A stretch of DNA of 64,000 bases. Origin: Ignavibacteriales bacterium. Its GTDB lineage: Bacteria; Bacteroidota; Ignavibacteria; UBA10030. Shown piece by piece: positions 47,801 to 56,249 of this stretch. The notes under the pieces were generated by a model that worked only from the letters and a program-made list of their open reading frames with translations, was not told the DNA's origin and made no database searches. The position numbers and the translations under genes were made by a program. The stretch spans positions 1-64,000 of the forward strand of contig JAPLFR010000008.1 in the NCBI GenBank assembly GCA_026390575.1, given 5' to 3'. Position 1 is the stretch's first letter, and each line of letters opens with the position of its first letter.

Positions 47801-48014
47801 TATTAGCAGCGCGGTCCCTGGGACAATTTATTATGACTCACAAACAATGACGTATAAAGAGGTTACGAATGGTCAATGGACGCCTGTTGATCAAACAAGA
47901 ATGGATAAAATTTTGAGCACAAAAGCCTATATCAACATGCCTAATTTAACGTCATTCACATTTTTAAATCCTCGGCAAATATTTTTTGGAATTAAGTTAT
48001 CGGTTAAAATATGA
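44862..48014 (+). CDS. TonB-dependent outer membrane receptor 2
   Basis: A 1050-residue receptor. A signal peptide (about 1-27, GIAGTTGK) is followed by a CarboxypepD_reg-like domain (about 29-112), a plug domain (about 125-230, QTQAGVKENMQIRGGDQ and FNAEYGQVRSGIINVI), and a barrel ending in NPRQIFFGIKLSVKI. It is a paralogue of receptor 1 at 13520, with the same leader logic (regulator relic, half-site array). No SusD follows; a large surface protein and a PorV/Q-like protein do. Probable cargo is glucan oligosaccharides. AAGGGG precedes the ATG. Confidence 0.85.
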   Translation: MKSRFLFLIFLLLLGLAFLSAIGIAGTTGKIAGTITDKLNGEPIIAANVVVLGTSLGASTDINGEYSILFVPPGIYKVQISCISYGKIVMSDVRVYIDQTARVDVTLEAKEVQVEETVVFGEKPIKPDVSAAVVAVSNNEISQLPVANMQSVIQTQAGVKENMQIRGGDQSDALFQVNGISLRDPRNNTPISTIALSSVKEVSIERGGFNAEYGQVRSGIINVIAKEGDKSDYTVTATVRASPYQYKAMGLSPFDQNSYWMRPYLDPAVCWTGTTNGAWDTYTQDSYPKWEGWNSISQQRNTSAGSTYLSPAALQKQYLFETRRRPVANPDYDVDAGFGGPVPLIGKYLGDLRFFSAYRQQDAMLLVPLTRNDNLNWDLNVRFNSDITKSMKLVAAVFTGKQYSQVQNWPFTVSQNWASGIYITTPQQVADQIAGYGQTGIFNPDYFSPSKISYTSISADVTQFLSPTSYYEIRLERLTRSYLSEPTARRNEDSVYQIVNGFFVNEEPFGYETVKSMGATGIDLGGSECLFRDHTEVSATTLKADFTSQIDFKNMFKAGIEFIYNDLNFDYGQAYALSNGVDYQQHVVMRVYPIRAGAYIQDKLETNGFVANFGLRVDYSDPRTDWYTGNPFNVSFFSSANSNAPLTPSKAQWQFSPRIGISHPVTENSKLYFNYGHFKQMPSYENMFAIGRTSSGQITNFGNPNQTLAKTVAYELGYDHYLGDNILIQISAFYRDITNNQLDINGNTLTVYYIPKTGGYAQPTSSGYADVRGLEISLRKTSGQFWTGFANYTYQSTSGGYFGDNTQFLNLTEQTNYDTRTDRSYQQVPVPSPYARVNLCLFTPNDFGPQWGSFKPLGSFLLNVFFNWQAGSYVTYNPFARYGIFNNVQNTDNFDVQLRFSKTFDLRTVNVELFVDVNNALNYKKMNMNSFGGSSDRDSYMESLHLPKSDVYTNVPGDDRVGDFRANGTDYQPVLNYLPTISSAVPGTIYYDSQTMTYKEVTNGQWTPVDQTRMDKILSTKAYINMPNLTSFTFLNPRQIFFGIKLSVKI

Positions 48015-48031
48015 TTGGAGGAGAAAATTCC

Positions 48032-50290
48032 ATGAAACTGCTTATGAAAAGTAATACACTTTTATTTTTATGTCTTATTATTTTTTTTGCTGTGGTTCTT
48101 TCCACAGTTTCTGTGAAAGCACAGATAAATCAGTGGATACGTTTTAGTAACATCCAGTCATATTTTACGGATTATGGCACTGAGACGGAAAACGATGCAG
48201 GGACTTATGGTGGCGGCTCGGTCTGGCCTGCTGCGTATGGATTGAAATTTTGTTCTGTACGGGCAAAAGGCTTGTGGATCGGCTGTCAAAATTTCACAGA
48301 TCCTGTTAGCAAACTACACTACAACTACAAAGTGCTGACAAACGGTCCTCGCACACAACCATATGATGGCATCAATGTAATAACCCAGCCGTTTAAATAT
48401 ATAGGAAAATATAATCATCCGGTGGTAACCGTCGATGGAAAAGTTGCCAATACGACCATGGGCCTTTATGATGTTATGGATGAGATGGACCCGACAATGC
48501 AGGCAGATCGGATGCTCGTCAATACGGTTAATCATCCGAACGGAATAACAATGACAAGAAAGATCATGGTTTTCCCAAATCAATACAATAGTAATTTCTT
48601 TGTCTATGATTATGTTTTTAAGAACACAGGTATTATTGATGCAGCAGGGACAGTGGTACCCTCGACTCTTGATAGTTGTATATTTGCATTCCAATATCGA
48701 TATACTCTTGCCGGGGAAGCAATAGCAAGTTCTAATTCTCCTATTGTTGGTTGGGCGGGGGGAAGTGGCGTACGCTGGGGACAGAATTCATTAATACAGG
48801 TTATAGGTACAGACCCAACGAGTGCGGACTTTAAATATCGAGCGCATTATGGATATTATGGTCCCTTTAGTCAAGACTCCAGGACCTCGGACGACTGGGG
48901 CTGTCCTAATCCTTTTCAATCTGGAAGCGTGCTTGCTGCTGCGCGGTATATAGGTTGTGTGACGCTCCATGCTGATAAATCGGCGCACGATCAAAGCGAC
49001 GATAAAACCCAGCCAATGAATACATCGTATCTTGATACGGATGATCCTTTAACTAATACTCCGTGTCCGCCTTATGATATAACATCAATGGCTAAATGGT
49101 ATCAATTTATGAGATTTGGAAAGCCTGCAACAGGACTTCATCCGAAGAGTCATGCAGATGAGTTTATTGCAAGCACCGCAACATACTCAGATCTATTTAA
49201 TAGAACATTCCTGGGTAGTAGTGGGGGACCAGGGGTAACGCAGGGATTTGGGCCCTATACGCTTGCCCCCGGCGATAGTATTCATATTGTCTTAGCTGAA
49301 GGAGTAACGGGACTCGATCGAGATACTAATCGCGTAGTCTCAAATAATTGGTATGCAGGGTTTAATCCATCAAGCGGAGTTACACCGACATACACGATGC
49401 CCTCAGGCGTCAGTATCAGTGGCAGCTCGCTTGTCAGTGCCAACCCGGTTTATACTAAATATAAAACCGGCACCGCAGAATATGACCTATACAAAGACGC
49501 ATGGGTATTTTCAATTGAAGATTCCACAAAACCTTACTCAATCCAAAGAATGTTCCAGAGAGCAGTGGATTTGTACAATAATGGATTTAATGCTCTTCAA
49601 CCGCCTCCGGCTCCGGAACAATTTATTGTAACTTCAGGTGCTACTGGTATCCAACTTACGTGGACAGCTATTGATGCCAGAGCATCGGATCATTTCAATG
49701 GATTTGTGATATATCGTGCAGCCGGTAGTGTGTTTAATGATGTAACGGTATACCAGAAAATATTTGAATGTGATAAATCGAATCCTAACGATTCGTATCT
49801 TGATACTACAGCAGCGCGTGCGACAGGATATTATTACTACATTCAGAGTAAAAGCGATGGCTTGGATAATACGATTGAGCCGGGCGTTCCATTGTTAAGT
49901 AGTCAGTTCTTAACCCAAACGGAGGAGGGTGCTTATTTGCTTAAACCCGGTAAATCCAACTCAGATTCTATCTATATAGTACCCAATCCATATATCGTAA
50001 GATCCAGGAAACTACAATGGGGATTGACACTAGATCCGACGCTTCAAAACCAAGGTTTTGATCAGGATAGAATCGCGTTTGTGAATTTACCGAAGGAAGC
50101 GTGTACTATCCGAATTTTCACTGAACGTGGTGAACTGATATGGCAGACAGAGCATACGAATGGGAGTTCAGGCGAGCAATGGAATCAAAAAACAACGTAC
50201 GGGCAAACGATCGTCAGCGGGATATATATTGCTCATTTTCAAACACAAAGCGGTAAGTCCGTATACAGAAAATTTGTTGTAATTCGTTAA
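48032..50290 (+). CDS. large surface protein with fibronectin-like and sorting-like C-terminus
   Basis: A 752-residue exported protein with a signal peptide (about 1-30, VSVKAQ). A long unclassified beta-rich body (YGGGSVWPAAYGLKFCSVRAKGLWIG) is followed by a fibronectin-III-like domain (about 525-630, PPAPEQFIVTSGATGIQLTW) and a C-terminal beta domain (VPNPYIVRSRKLQWG ... SGIYIAHFQTQSG ... RKFVVIR) of T9SS-like type. Its position between the receptor and the PorV/Q-like gene mirrors the 1163-residue protein of trio 1, although the N-terminal domain differs. Start ATG 48032 has GGAGGAG upstream. A surface glycan-binding partner of the receptor is the inference. Confidence 0.7.
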   Translation: MKLLMKSNTLLFLCLIIFFAVVLSTVSVKAQINQWIRFSNIQSYFTDYGTETENDAGTYGGGSVWPAAYGLKFCSVRAKGLWIGCQNFTDPVSKLHYNYKVLTNGPRTQPYDGINVITQPFKYIGKYNHPVVTVDGKVANTTMGLYDVMDEMDPTMQADRMLVNTVNHPNGITMTRKIMVFPNQYNSNFFVYDYVFKNTGIIDAAGTVVPSTLDSCIFAFQYRYTLAGEAIASSNSPIVGWAGGSGVRWGQNSLIQVIGTDPTSADFKYRAHYGYYGPFSQDSRTSDDWGCPNPFQSGSVLAAARYIGCVTLHADKSAHDQSDDKTQPMNTSYLDTDDPLTNTPCPPYDITSMAKWYQFMRFGKPATGLHPKSHADEFIASTATYSDLFNRTFLGSSGGPGVTQGFGPYTLAPGDSIHIVLAEGVTGLDRDTNRVVSNNWYAGFNPSSGVTPTYTMPSGVSISGSSLVSANPVYTKYKTGTAEYDLYKDAWVFSIEDSTKPYSIQRMFQRAVDLYNNGFNALQPPPAPEQFIVTSGATGIQLTWTAIDARASDHFNGFVIYRAAGSVFNDVTVYQKIFECDKSNPNDSYLDTTAARATGYYYYIQSKSDGLDNTIEPGVPLLSSQFLTQTEEGAYLLKPGKSNSDSIYIVPNPYIVRSRKLQWGLTLDPTLQNQGFDQDRIAFVNLPKEACTIRIFTERGELIWQTEHTNGSSGEQWNQKTTYGQTIVSGIYIAHFQTQSGKSVYRKFVVIR

Positions 50291-50315
50291 AAAATTAACT
50301 TGAGGAATGAATATT

Positions 50316-51320
50316 ATGAAAATAAGAATAATTCTCTTAGTGGAGCTTGTCTTTCTGGTGTGCATGAGAAACGGCAGCATTGCTCAAGATAATGTTAAAC
50401 TTGCGCAGACCGGTTTTGATTTCTTAAGTGTTATTTCTGATGCAAAGGCAGCTGGAATGGCAGGTGCAGTTAACACATTGCCAATGGGCTCGGGTTCACT
50501 TTTTTTCAACCCCGCCTGCTTAACTGATATGAAAAATGCCGCGGAAATATCGGCAAGTTATAATCCATGGATTGCCGATATTAAACATACGCAATTTAGT
50601 GCGGCTGTTAATTTGGGTTCATGGGGCGTTGTGGGTGTATCATTGCAGAACGTGAACTATGGTGATTTTTATAAAACCATAGTGACCAATGAGGGTGATA
50701 ATTTTCTGTATTTAGGAACATTTTCTTTGCAAGCCAATAGCTTTGGGATAGGCTATGCTAATAAACTGACCGATCAGTTTTCTGTCGGAGGTCAGATAAA
50801 GTATGTTCAACAGAGCTTAGGAGATGGTGTTGTTCCCACAACCATAGACGTCAGGGATTCCACCACGGTAACAACCTCTTTCAAGTTGAATCCAATAGCG
50901 TTTGACTTTGGTACTCTTTTCAAGACGGGACTCAAGAGTCTAGCGTTTGGAATATCTATTCGTCATTTTTCCGGACAGCTAACATATCAACAAGAATCGT
51001 TTCAAATGCCGCTTCTTTTTACTCTCGGTGTGTCCATGGATATAATGGATTTTTGGGAGAAGATTAGGGAAGACCATAGCCTGGTAGTGTCGGTCGATTT
51101 AACACACGATCGTTCGTACCCGGAACAACTTTTAGTAGGCATAAATTATACATTTCTCAATACGATCTCCTTGCGCGGAGGCTATAACTCGCATGCTGAT
51201 TTGGAAAAATTCAGTTATGGAGTTGGCGTATCACAGTTTGGCCTTTCAATAGATTATGCATACACACCGTTGAATTATTTCGATAACCTTCAGCGCATTA
51301 CTGTAAGATTAAAGATATAG
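50316..51320 (+). CDS. PorV/PorQ-family outer membrane protein 2
   Basis: A 334-residue protein with a signal peptide (about 1-23, GSIAQ) and a PorV/PorQ-type barrel (FDFLSVISDAKAAGMAGAVNTLPMGSGSLFFNPACL and ASYNPWIADIKHTQFSAAV). It is a paralogue of the protein at 19808. Start ATG 50316 has GAGGA at 9-bp spacing; an in-frame ATG at 50307 touches the ribosome binding site and is unlikely. The family carries T9SS cargo at the outer membrane; a role for the neighbouring surface protein is inference. Confidence 0.82.
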   Translation: MKIRIILLVELVFLVCMRNGSIAQDNVKLAQTGFDFLSVISDAKAAGMAGAVNTLPMGSGSLFFNPACLTDMKNAAEISASYNPWIADIKHTQFSAAVNLGSWGVVGVSLQNVNYGDFYKTIVTNEGDNFLYLGTFSLQANSFGIGYANKLTDQFSVGGQIKYVQQSLGDGVVPTTIDVRDSTTVTTSFKLNPIAFDFGTLFKTGLKSLAFGISIRHFSGQLTYQQESFQMPLLFTLGVSMDIMDFWEKIREDHSLVVSVDLTHDRSYPEQLLVGINYTFLNTISLRGGYNSHADLEKFSYGVGVSQFGLSIDYAYTPLNYFDNLQRITVRLKI

Positions 51321-51334
51321 TGAGGAGATTAAAC

Positions 51335-52603
51335 ATGAAAATTTATATAGCTATTATTGCACTTGTAATCAGCATTGTTTTACTTTCAGGGTGTGTTGAT
51401 AATACTATTCCGCCGGGCTGGCCGCCGGAGACAAATCCTGTCGCATCCCCTGTCATTACGAGCATATCTCCTGCGGATAGTGCGGTGGGAGGTGTTCTTG
51501 ATATCACGATCAATGGAAGTAATTTTGGGGCTGCTATCGATCAATGCGTCGTCTATTTTGGAACTGAAACGGGCGTTATGACCAGTTTTACTTCGAATAA
51601 AATTGTAGCGCGTAGACCGGTAACCTACGGTGAATCTGTTTCAACAAGAGTTGTTGTTCTGCTTGCAGATGATGTTGCCCAAAAAAATTATAAAATAAAA
51701 AAAGTTGTATCACCGTTTGCTACATTTCCCGGTGCTGCACTTTCTAATACTATTGCCTCGGATAATTCTGGCAATATATACTTAGCATTTACTAGTGTTC
51801 ATGACTCTTCCAATACTAATAGAGTAATTCGTAGACTTACGCCAAATGGAGCAAATCCGATAGTGAGCGATTATGCCTTACATCCGGTTGGTTTAACAGT
51901 TTCTTGTATGCGGGTCGCACCAAATGGGACAATATACTTACTGATGACGGGAAGTGGTGGAGAATTCCATTCCATTCCACCCGGAGGAGGAAGTTCGACC
52001 AAACTATTTGGATTTCAAAAAAACATGCTTTGTTTCGATTTTGGTCAAGATGGGACTATTTATGCAGGCGGACCCATTGATACAAAAAACGCCATAAATA
52101 TCGTTCCACCAGGCTCCACCACATTTACCGCAGGGCCATCTTATCCCAAGCATATTATTAGGGCTTTACGCGTTTTTTCAAATTATGTTTATGTGTTGGC
52201 TGAGGTGGCAAAAACAGACACGATCAATGTACAGGGTGTTTATCGACATCTAATTTCTGGCGGATCATTGGGAGCACAGGAATTGGTATTAGCCTGGAGC
52301 GCTACCGGTGATTATGCAAATTCAAAGTTTAAAGATCTGACCTTTTCTGCTAATGGTGATATATACATTGCTACCGATAAAAATTCCGATCCTATTTTAT
52401 TGGTCAACTATAATTCCAGCTCAAATGCAGTCACAGGAATGCGCTCATTGTACAAAAATCTTATTACAACCGGATCTTGTGGTGGATTAACTTGGACAGG
52501 TAATATTATTTATGACAGAGTGGTTCCACCGGTTACTGGAAGTGACCCCTCTATCATTGCTATTGATATGGGCAATCCTGGTGCCCCATATTATGGTAGA
52601 TGA
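51335..52603 (+). CDS. surface lipoprotein with IPT/TIG and beta-propeller
   Basis: A 422-residue lipoprotein with lipobox LLSGC (Cys20). An IPT/TIG domain (about 37-120, VITSISPADSAVGGVLDITINGSNFG) is followed by a six-bladed-propeller-like region (about 130-420, ASDNSGNIYLAFTSV, VAPNGTIYLLMTG, FSANGDIYIATDKNS). IPT-propeller lipoproteins downstream of TonB receptors are known in Bacteroidota glycan loci and are thought to bind glycan on the surface, like SusE/F. Here it is the fourth gene of trio 2. The start has TGAGGAG upstream and overlaps the previous stop region. Confidence 0.8.
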   Translation: MKIYIAIIALVISIVLLSGCVDNTIPPGWPPETNPVASPVITSISPADSAVGGVLDITINGSNFGAAIDQCVVYFGTETGVMTSFTSNKIVARRPVTYGESVSTRVVVLLADDVAQKNYKIKKVVSPFATFPGAALSNTIASDNSGNIYLAFTSVHDSSNTNRVIRRLTPNGANPIVSDYALHPVGLTVSCMRVAPNGTIYLLMTGSGGEFHSIPPGGGSSTKLFGFQKNMLCFDFGQDGTIYAGGPIDTKNAINIVPPGSTTFTAGPSYPKHIIRALRVFSNYVYVLAEVAKTDTINVQGVYRHLISGGSLGAQELVLAWSATGDYANSKFKDLTFSANGDIYIATDKNSDPILLVNYNSSSNAVTGMRSLYKNLITTGSCGGLTWTGNIIYDRVVPPVTGSDPSIIAIDMGNPGAPYYGR

Positions 52604-52793
52604 CGGTTCTAGAAGACACAAAATATTCATATTTTATTAAAACTTATCTTGCTTTTGAGTAACTTTTTAGAAAGAAGTAAATATTTTTAAGAGAAAAAGA
52701 AACGAATGACAACAAACCGAACGAGTCACTATTTATGACATTGCAAGGTAACTCAGTGTGTCATAATAAACTTTTCTTAAATCAAAACATCAT
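52604..52793. other. short intergenic region with an inverted repeat
   Basis: TATGACA (52734-52740) and TGTCATA (52759-52765) form a 7-bp inverted repeat with an 18-bp spacer, about 30 bp before the CBM6 gene. It could be an operator. No frame is seen. Confidence 0.35.
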
Positions 52794-53486
52794 ATGATGA
52801 AAAAAGACATCTATTTTTGTAGTTATTGTCTGCTATTGATTACAAGTTTTATGTTTTGTTCCTCCAAAACTTTCTCACAGGAGAAATACAAAGGTAAGCC
52901 TTGGAACGACAGCACTCAGCAAATACCCGGAATAATTCAGTGTGAATTTTATGATTTAGGTGGAGAAGGAATCGCCTATCATGATAACGACTCGGTTAAC
53001 AATGGAAGTGGAAAACTCAATCCTGCGAACGGCACATTTCTGAATGAATTTCGTATGAACGAAGGCGTTGATATCTCCTACACCAAAACTGGAGATATAG
53101 ACGATAATAACTATAATTTTACAGAACCTGTGATGGGACAATTGTATGTGGGATGGACTGTGCCCGGCGAATGGATCAATTATACTGTACAAGTAGTTGA
53201 AACGGGAAAATATGATGTCGGCCTTATGTATACTGCAAACGGAAATGGCACCATATCTCTTTCCTTCGATGGAAAAGATATCTCTGGTCCGCTACTCGTC
53301 CCATCTACTCATCAGGATAGAGACACCGTTGCATGGAGGCAATGGCATCATTGGAATCTTGCAGGTAATTTAGCACAGGTCGAATTGCAAAAAGGAATTC
53401 ATATCCTCACGCTCCATACGATTACAAATGGAAACATGAATTACGACTGGATTGACTTCAAACTAAAAAAGAGCAATACAAAATAA
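52794..53486 (+). CDS. secreted stand-alone CBM6 protein
   Basis: A 230-residue exported protein with a signal peptide (about 1-28, KTFSQ) and one CBM6-type domain (about 45-228). It shows IIQCEFYDLGGEGIAYHDND at the start of the fold, DISYTKTGDIDDNNYN, WTVPGEWINYTVQV, and TLHTITNGNMNYDWIDFKL at the end. There is no catalytic domain. It resembles the CBM6 module of the GH5 at 40035. Such modules bind beta-1,3-glucan chains, so this may tether or present substrate. There is no sorting domain or lipobox, so its location after export is open. Confidence 0.78.
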   Translation: MMKKDIYFCSYCLLLITSFMFCSSKTFSQEKYKGKPWNDSTQQIPGIIQCEFYDLGGEGIAYHDNDSVNNGSGKLNPANGTFLNEFRMNEGVDISYTKTGDIDDNNYNFTEPVMGQLYVGWTVPGEWINYTVQVVETGKYDVGLMYTANGNGTISLSFDGKDISGPLLVPSTHQDRDTVAWRQWHHWNLAGNLAQVELQKGIHILTLHTITNGNMNYDWIDFKLKKSNTK

Positions 53487-53542
53487 TAATAGCAAGGAAG
53501 ACAAGATTGAGGATTTCAGGAAAAGAACTTTAAGGGCTTAAT

Positions 53543-54913
53543 ATGATTATTTTGAATTTGTTAACATCGGTGTTTGCACTCCGGAAAGCCGGAAAAGTTT
53601 CCCAACGCGGAACATATAGCGCAATGACAATATTCTTCACTGTTGTCGTTACCTGTTTTTGTTTATTTTCTGGAAATAGCAGGGAAGCATTATATGCGCA
53701 GGTAATTTCTGACTCAACAATTGAAGCGAACAAACCCCTGGGTGTAGAGCGTGGCATATTCCCGGGCAGAGTAGTATGGGTACACGATACGAATGTCGCA
53801 AAATGGGATGGCACGAAGGGCAATTGGTGGGATGATGCAAACACTTCACAAACTGAAACAGATAAAATGTTACCTGCAGCCCTCACATTGCTCACAGGAG
53901 AAAAGGATCAATCAAAAGCGTGGAATGCGTTGTTCAGGTACTTCAATAAATTAAAGAAAAATAAAGATGAAGGTTATCTTGCACATCAGAAAATTGCGAT
54001 CAAAATTAATGAGAACAATACCTATAGCCATTCCGACGACAATGAACTGAATGCATCCCCACAAATGGTGTTTGCTTTGGTGCGAAGTCTTGTAAAGGAT
54101 GCAGGTGTTCCGCAAAAATATATTACCGTATTTGATGCCAGCCGATTTATTACCAACAATGTTTTCAATAAGTGTCATGCAGAATTCCCCGATGTAATTT
54201 TTATTGATAATGCCGGAAATGATGGACGTGTGAAAACCACGTATGTCGAGAATGCTATTCTTTATTCTATCGATAATGGTCAATTAGCAAAAGGTTTAGC
54301 GACCTGCGCAGTGGAAGCTGATTATCTCATCAATATGGCATTACTGAAAGGGCACGTTGGTCAAGGTGTCACGCTTTGCGCCAAAAATTATTATGGTGTA
54401 ACCAGTATTAACAGCGATTGGAGAAAAAATGCCCATAACAATTTTGATCAGAATAGGAATGGGAAACCCAAATACATGACTTTTGTCGATTTTATGGGAC
54501 ATAAAGATTTAGGTGAAAAGACCTTGTTGTTTTTGGTTGATGGTTTGTATGGCTCAAAATCAGTTGCCGGGCCACCGTCGCCTAAATGGAAAATGTCTCC
54601 TTTCAACAATAGCTGGGCAGGAAGTCTTTTTGCATCACAGGATGGAGTGGCTATTGATGCGGTTGGACTTGATTTTCTGAGTAACGAATGGCCGGATGCC
54701 CCGGATATGAAGTATTCCGATAATTATTTAATTGAGGCTGCATTAGCCAACGATCCTCCATCAAAGACCTTCTACGATCCCGAAAGAGATCAGGTGAGGT
54801 GTATAAGTTTAGGCGTGATGGAGCATTGGAACAATGCTGTTGAAAAGAAGTATAGCCGGAATCTTGGAAAGAATTACGGAATTGAATTGGTACACAATGA
54901 AATCAATGATTAA
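53543..54913 (+). CDS. DUF362-family exported protein
   Basis: A 456-residue protein. A hydrophobic segment (about 30-44) is followed by a DUF362 domain (about 65-430, GRVVWVHDTNVAKWDG, HQKIAIKINEN, ADYLINMALLKGHVGQGVTLCAKNYYG, DGVAIDAVGLDFLSNEW). No CxxCxxC ferredoxin motif is present, unlike some family members. Function of the family is not established; exported members recur in Bacteroidota glycan loci. AAGGG precedes the ATG. Confidence 0.78.
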   Translation: MIILNLLTSVFALRKAGKVSQRGTYSAMTIFFTVVVTCFCLFSGNSREALYAQVISDSTIEANKPLGVERGIFPGRVVWVHDTNVAKWDGTKGNWWDDANTSQTETDKMLPAALTLLTGEKDQSKAWNALFRYFNKLKKNKDEGYLAHQKIAIKINENNTYSHSDDNELNASPQMVFALVRSLVKDAGVPQKYITVFDASRFITNNVFNKCHAEFPDVIFIDNAGNDGRVKTTYVENAILYSIDNGQLAKGLATCAVEADYLINMALLKGHVGQGVTLCAKNYYGVTSINSDWRKNAHNNFDQNRNGKPKYMTFVDFMGHKDLGEKTLLFLVDGLYGSKSVAGPPSPKWKMSPFNNSWAGSLFASQDGVAIDAVGLDFLSNEWPDAPDMKYSDNYLIEAALANDPPSKTFYDPERDQVRCISLGVMEHWNNAVEKKYSRNLGKNYGIELVHNEIND

Positions 54914-55075
54914 TTCATAACCAATATATTTTATCATGCGGATGTTACTTGCTCACGTAAGTATCATTGCGGCAATATCTTTATCTTATTTTTAGAAAAT
55001 CGATTTCAATCCTGAGACAACCAATTTCTTCAAATAGTCATGAGATGGTATTTTCATAATCGTTGCTCAAACCGT
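54914..55075. other. gene-free stretch
   Basis: No frame or hairpin of note was seen. It leads into the two gene relics at 55076 and 55196. Confidence 0.35.
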
Positions 55076-55194
55076 CAGTAAATATTCCTCCCAAGCACAA
55101 ATTCTTGAAGATTTTAAAATTTTGGAAATACATTGGACGCTGATTCGGACGTACGGTTCCGATCGACACAGTAGAGATATTTCGGAAGTAATTC
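55076..55194 (+). pseudogene. 119-bp fragment of a GH17 gene
   Basis: It matches 24356-24474 (the GH17 gene) with 6 mismatches and no gap, about 95% identity. It reads SKYSSQAQILEDFKILEIHW... then IRTYGSDRHSRDISEVIL and a stop. No start and no catalytic residues remain. It is in the same orientation as the parent. Confidence 0.9.
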
Positions 55195-55195
55195 T

Positions 55196-55303
55196 ATAAC
55201 ACTTGATGCAAAAATATATGCTCAGGCAAGCGGCGTGTACTTTTATTGAATCTTACTTGATGGAGTAAAATCAGATGTGCATAAGTGCGTGTTGGTCAAA
55301 TAA
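55196..55303 (+). pseudogene. relic of a T9SS sorting-domain tail
   Basis: The frame at 55196 reads ITLDAKIYAQASGVYFY, then an in-frame TGA (55247), then ILLDGVKSDVHKCVLVK and TAA (55301). This is the end pattern of T9SS sorting domains (DAS.LASGVYFYRL ... KKMLLVK). Together with the adjoining GH17 fragment it may be all that is left of a GH17 gene with a sorting domain, after loss of the middle. Confidence 0.65.
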
Positions 55304-55361
55304 TTGAAAATGGATCAATAACGATCTGATAGAATTTGATTATGAATTGCGTGTTCTAACT

Positions 55362-56204
55362 ATGAAGAGAAAATATTGCTTGAAGTGTACAATTATCTTA
55401 TTAGGAGGATTATTTATACTGATAATTGTCACTGGATGTAAAAAAAATGACAATGGAATAAATTCTGTTCCGCCTTCGGATACTATTCCGCAACTCCCGG
55501 GATGGAAATTGGTCTGGAATGACGAGTTCAATGGGTCATCGCTCGATCTAACAAAATGGCAGTACGAGGTGAACGGAAACGGCGGCGGAAACCATGAACT
55601 GGAATATTATACTGCAGGTACATCGAACTCATACGTTGCAAATGGATCGCTTGTTATATGCGCAAAGAGAGAAAACTACTTGGGCAAACAATATACGTCA
55701 GCGCGCATCAATACGCATGGTCTAGGAGATTGGAAGTATGGCCGGTTTGAAATTCGTGCTCAACTGCCATTTGGAAAAGGGCTCTGGCCGGCAATCTGGA
55801 TGCTCCCGACCGATTATGTCTATGGAAGATGGCCCAAAAGCGGCGAGATAGATATTATGGAATGCCTTGGCGATAACACGTGGAAAGTCTATGGCACAAT
55901 TCACTTTGCGGATTCATTTGGTAATCATGCACAAAGTGGTGGCAGCTATTCGTTGCCGATTGATTCTGCCAGCTTTGCCGGCGGTTTTCATGTCTTAGCA
56001 ATCGAGTGGGATTCGACTTCAATTCAATGGTCCGTTGACGGCAATCAATACTATTCAGTAAATAGATCAACGCCATTCGATCAGCGTTTCCATCTGGTCT
56101 TAAACGTAGCGATAGGCGGAGATTGGCCAGGAAGCCCTAATGAGTTTACAACATTCCCCCAAACGATGATAGTGGATTATGTAAGAGTCTATCAACGCCC
56201 TTGA
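55362..56204 (+). CDS. GH16 laminarinase lipoprotein
   Basis: A 280-residue lipoprotein with lipobox IVTGC (Cys26) followed by Lys-Lys. The GH16 domain (about 48-280) has LVWNDEFNGSSLDLTKWQYE, the catalytic GEIDIMECLG (nucleophile and acid/base Glu around the Asp) and the closing MIVDYVRVYQ. This is the endo-beta-1,3-glucanase (laminarinase) type. Being lipid-anchored, it probably makes the first cuts at the cell surface. Start ATG 55362 gives a clean lipoprotein signal, though the ribosome binding site is weak. Confidence 0.92.
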   Translation: MKRKYCLKCTIILLGGLFILIIVTGCKKNDNGINSVPPSDTIPQLPGWKLVWNDEFNGSSLDLTKWQYEVNGNGGGNHELEYYTAGTSNSYVANGSLVICAKRENYLGKQYTSARINTHGLGDWKYGRFEIRAQLPFGKGLWPAIWMLPTDYVYGRWPKSGEIDIMECLGDNTWKVYGTIHFADSFGNHAQSGGSYSLPIDSASFAGGFHVLAIEWDSTSIQWSVDGNQYYSVNRSTPFDQRFHLVLNVAIGGDWPGSPNEFTTFPQTMIVDYVRVYQRP

Positions 56205-56249
56205 AGAAATGTCCTTAGTTTTTCTATGACTCAGCCTGCGCAAAAAAGT

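Noticed and set aside
13520-52603. SusD homologue next to the TonB receptors
   Set aside because: Neither downstream protein has a SusD-like helical TPR region; both are beta-rich, and the lipoprotein at 51335 is an IPT-propeller type.
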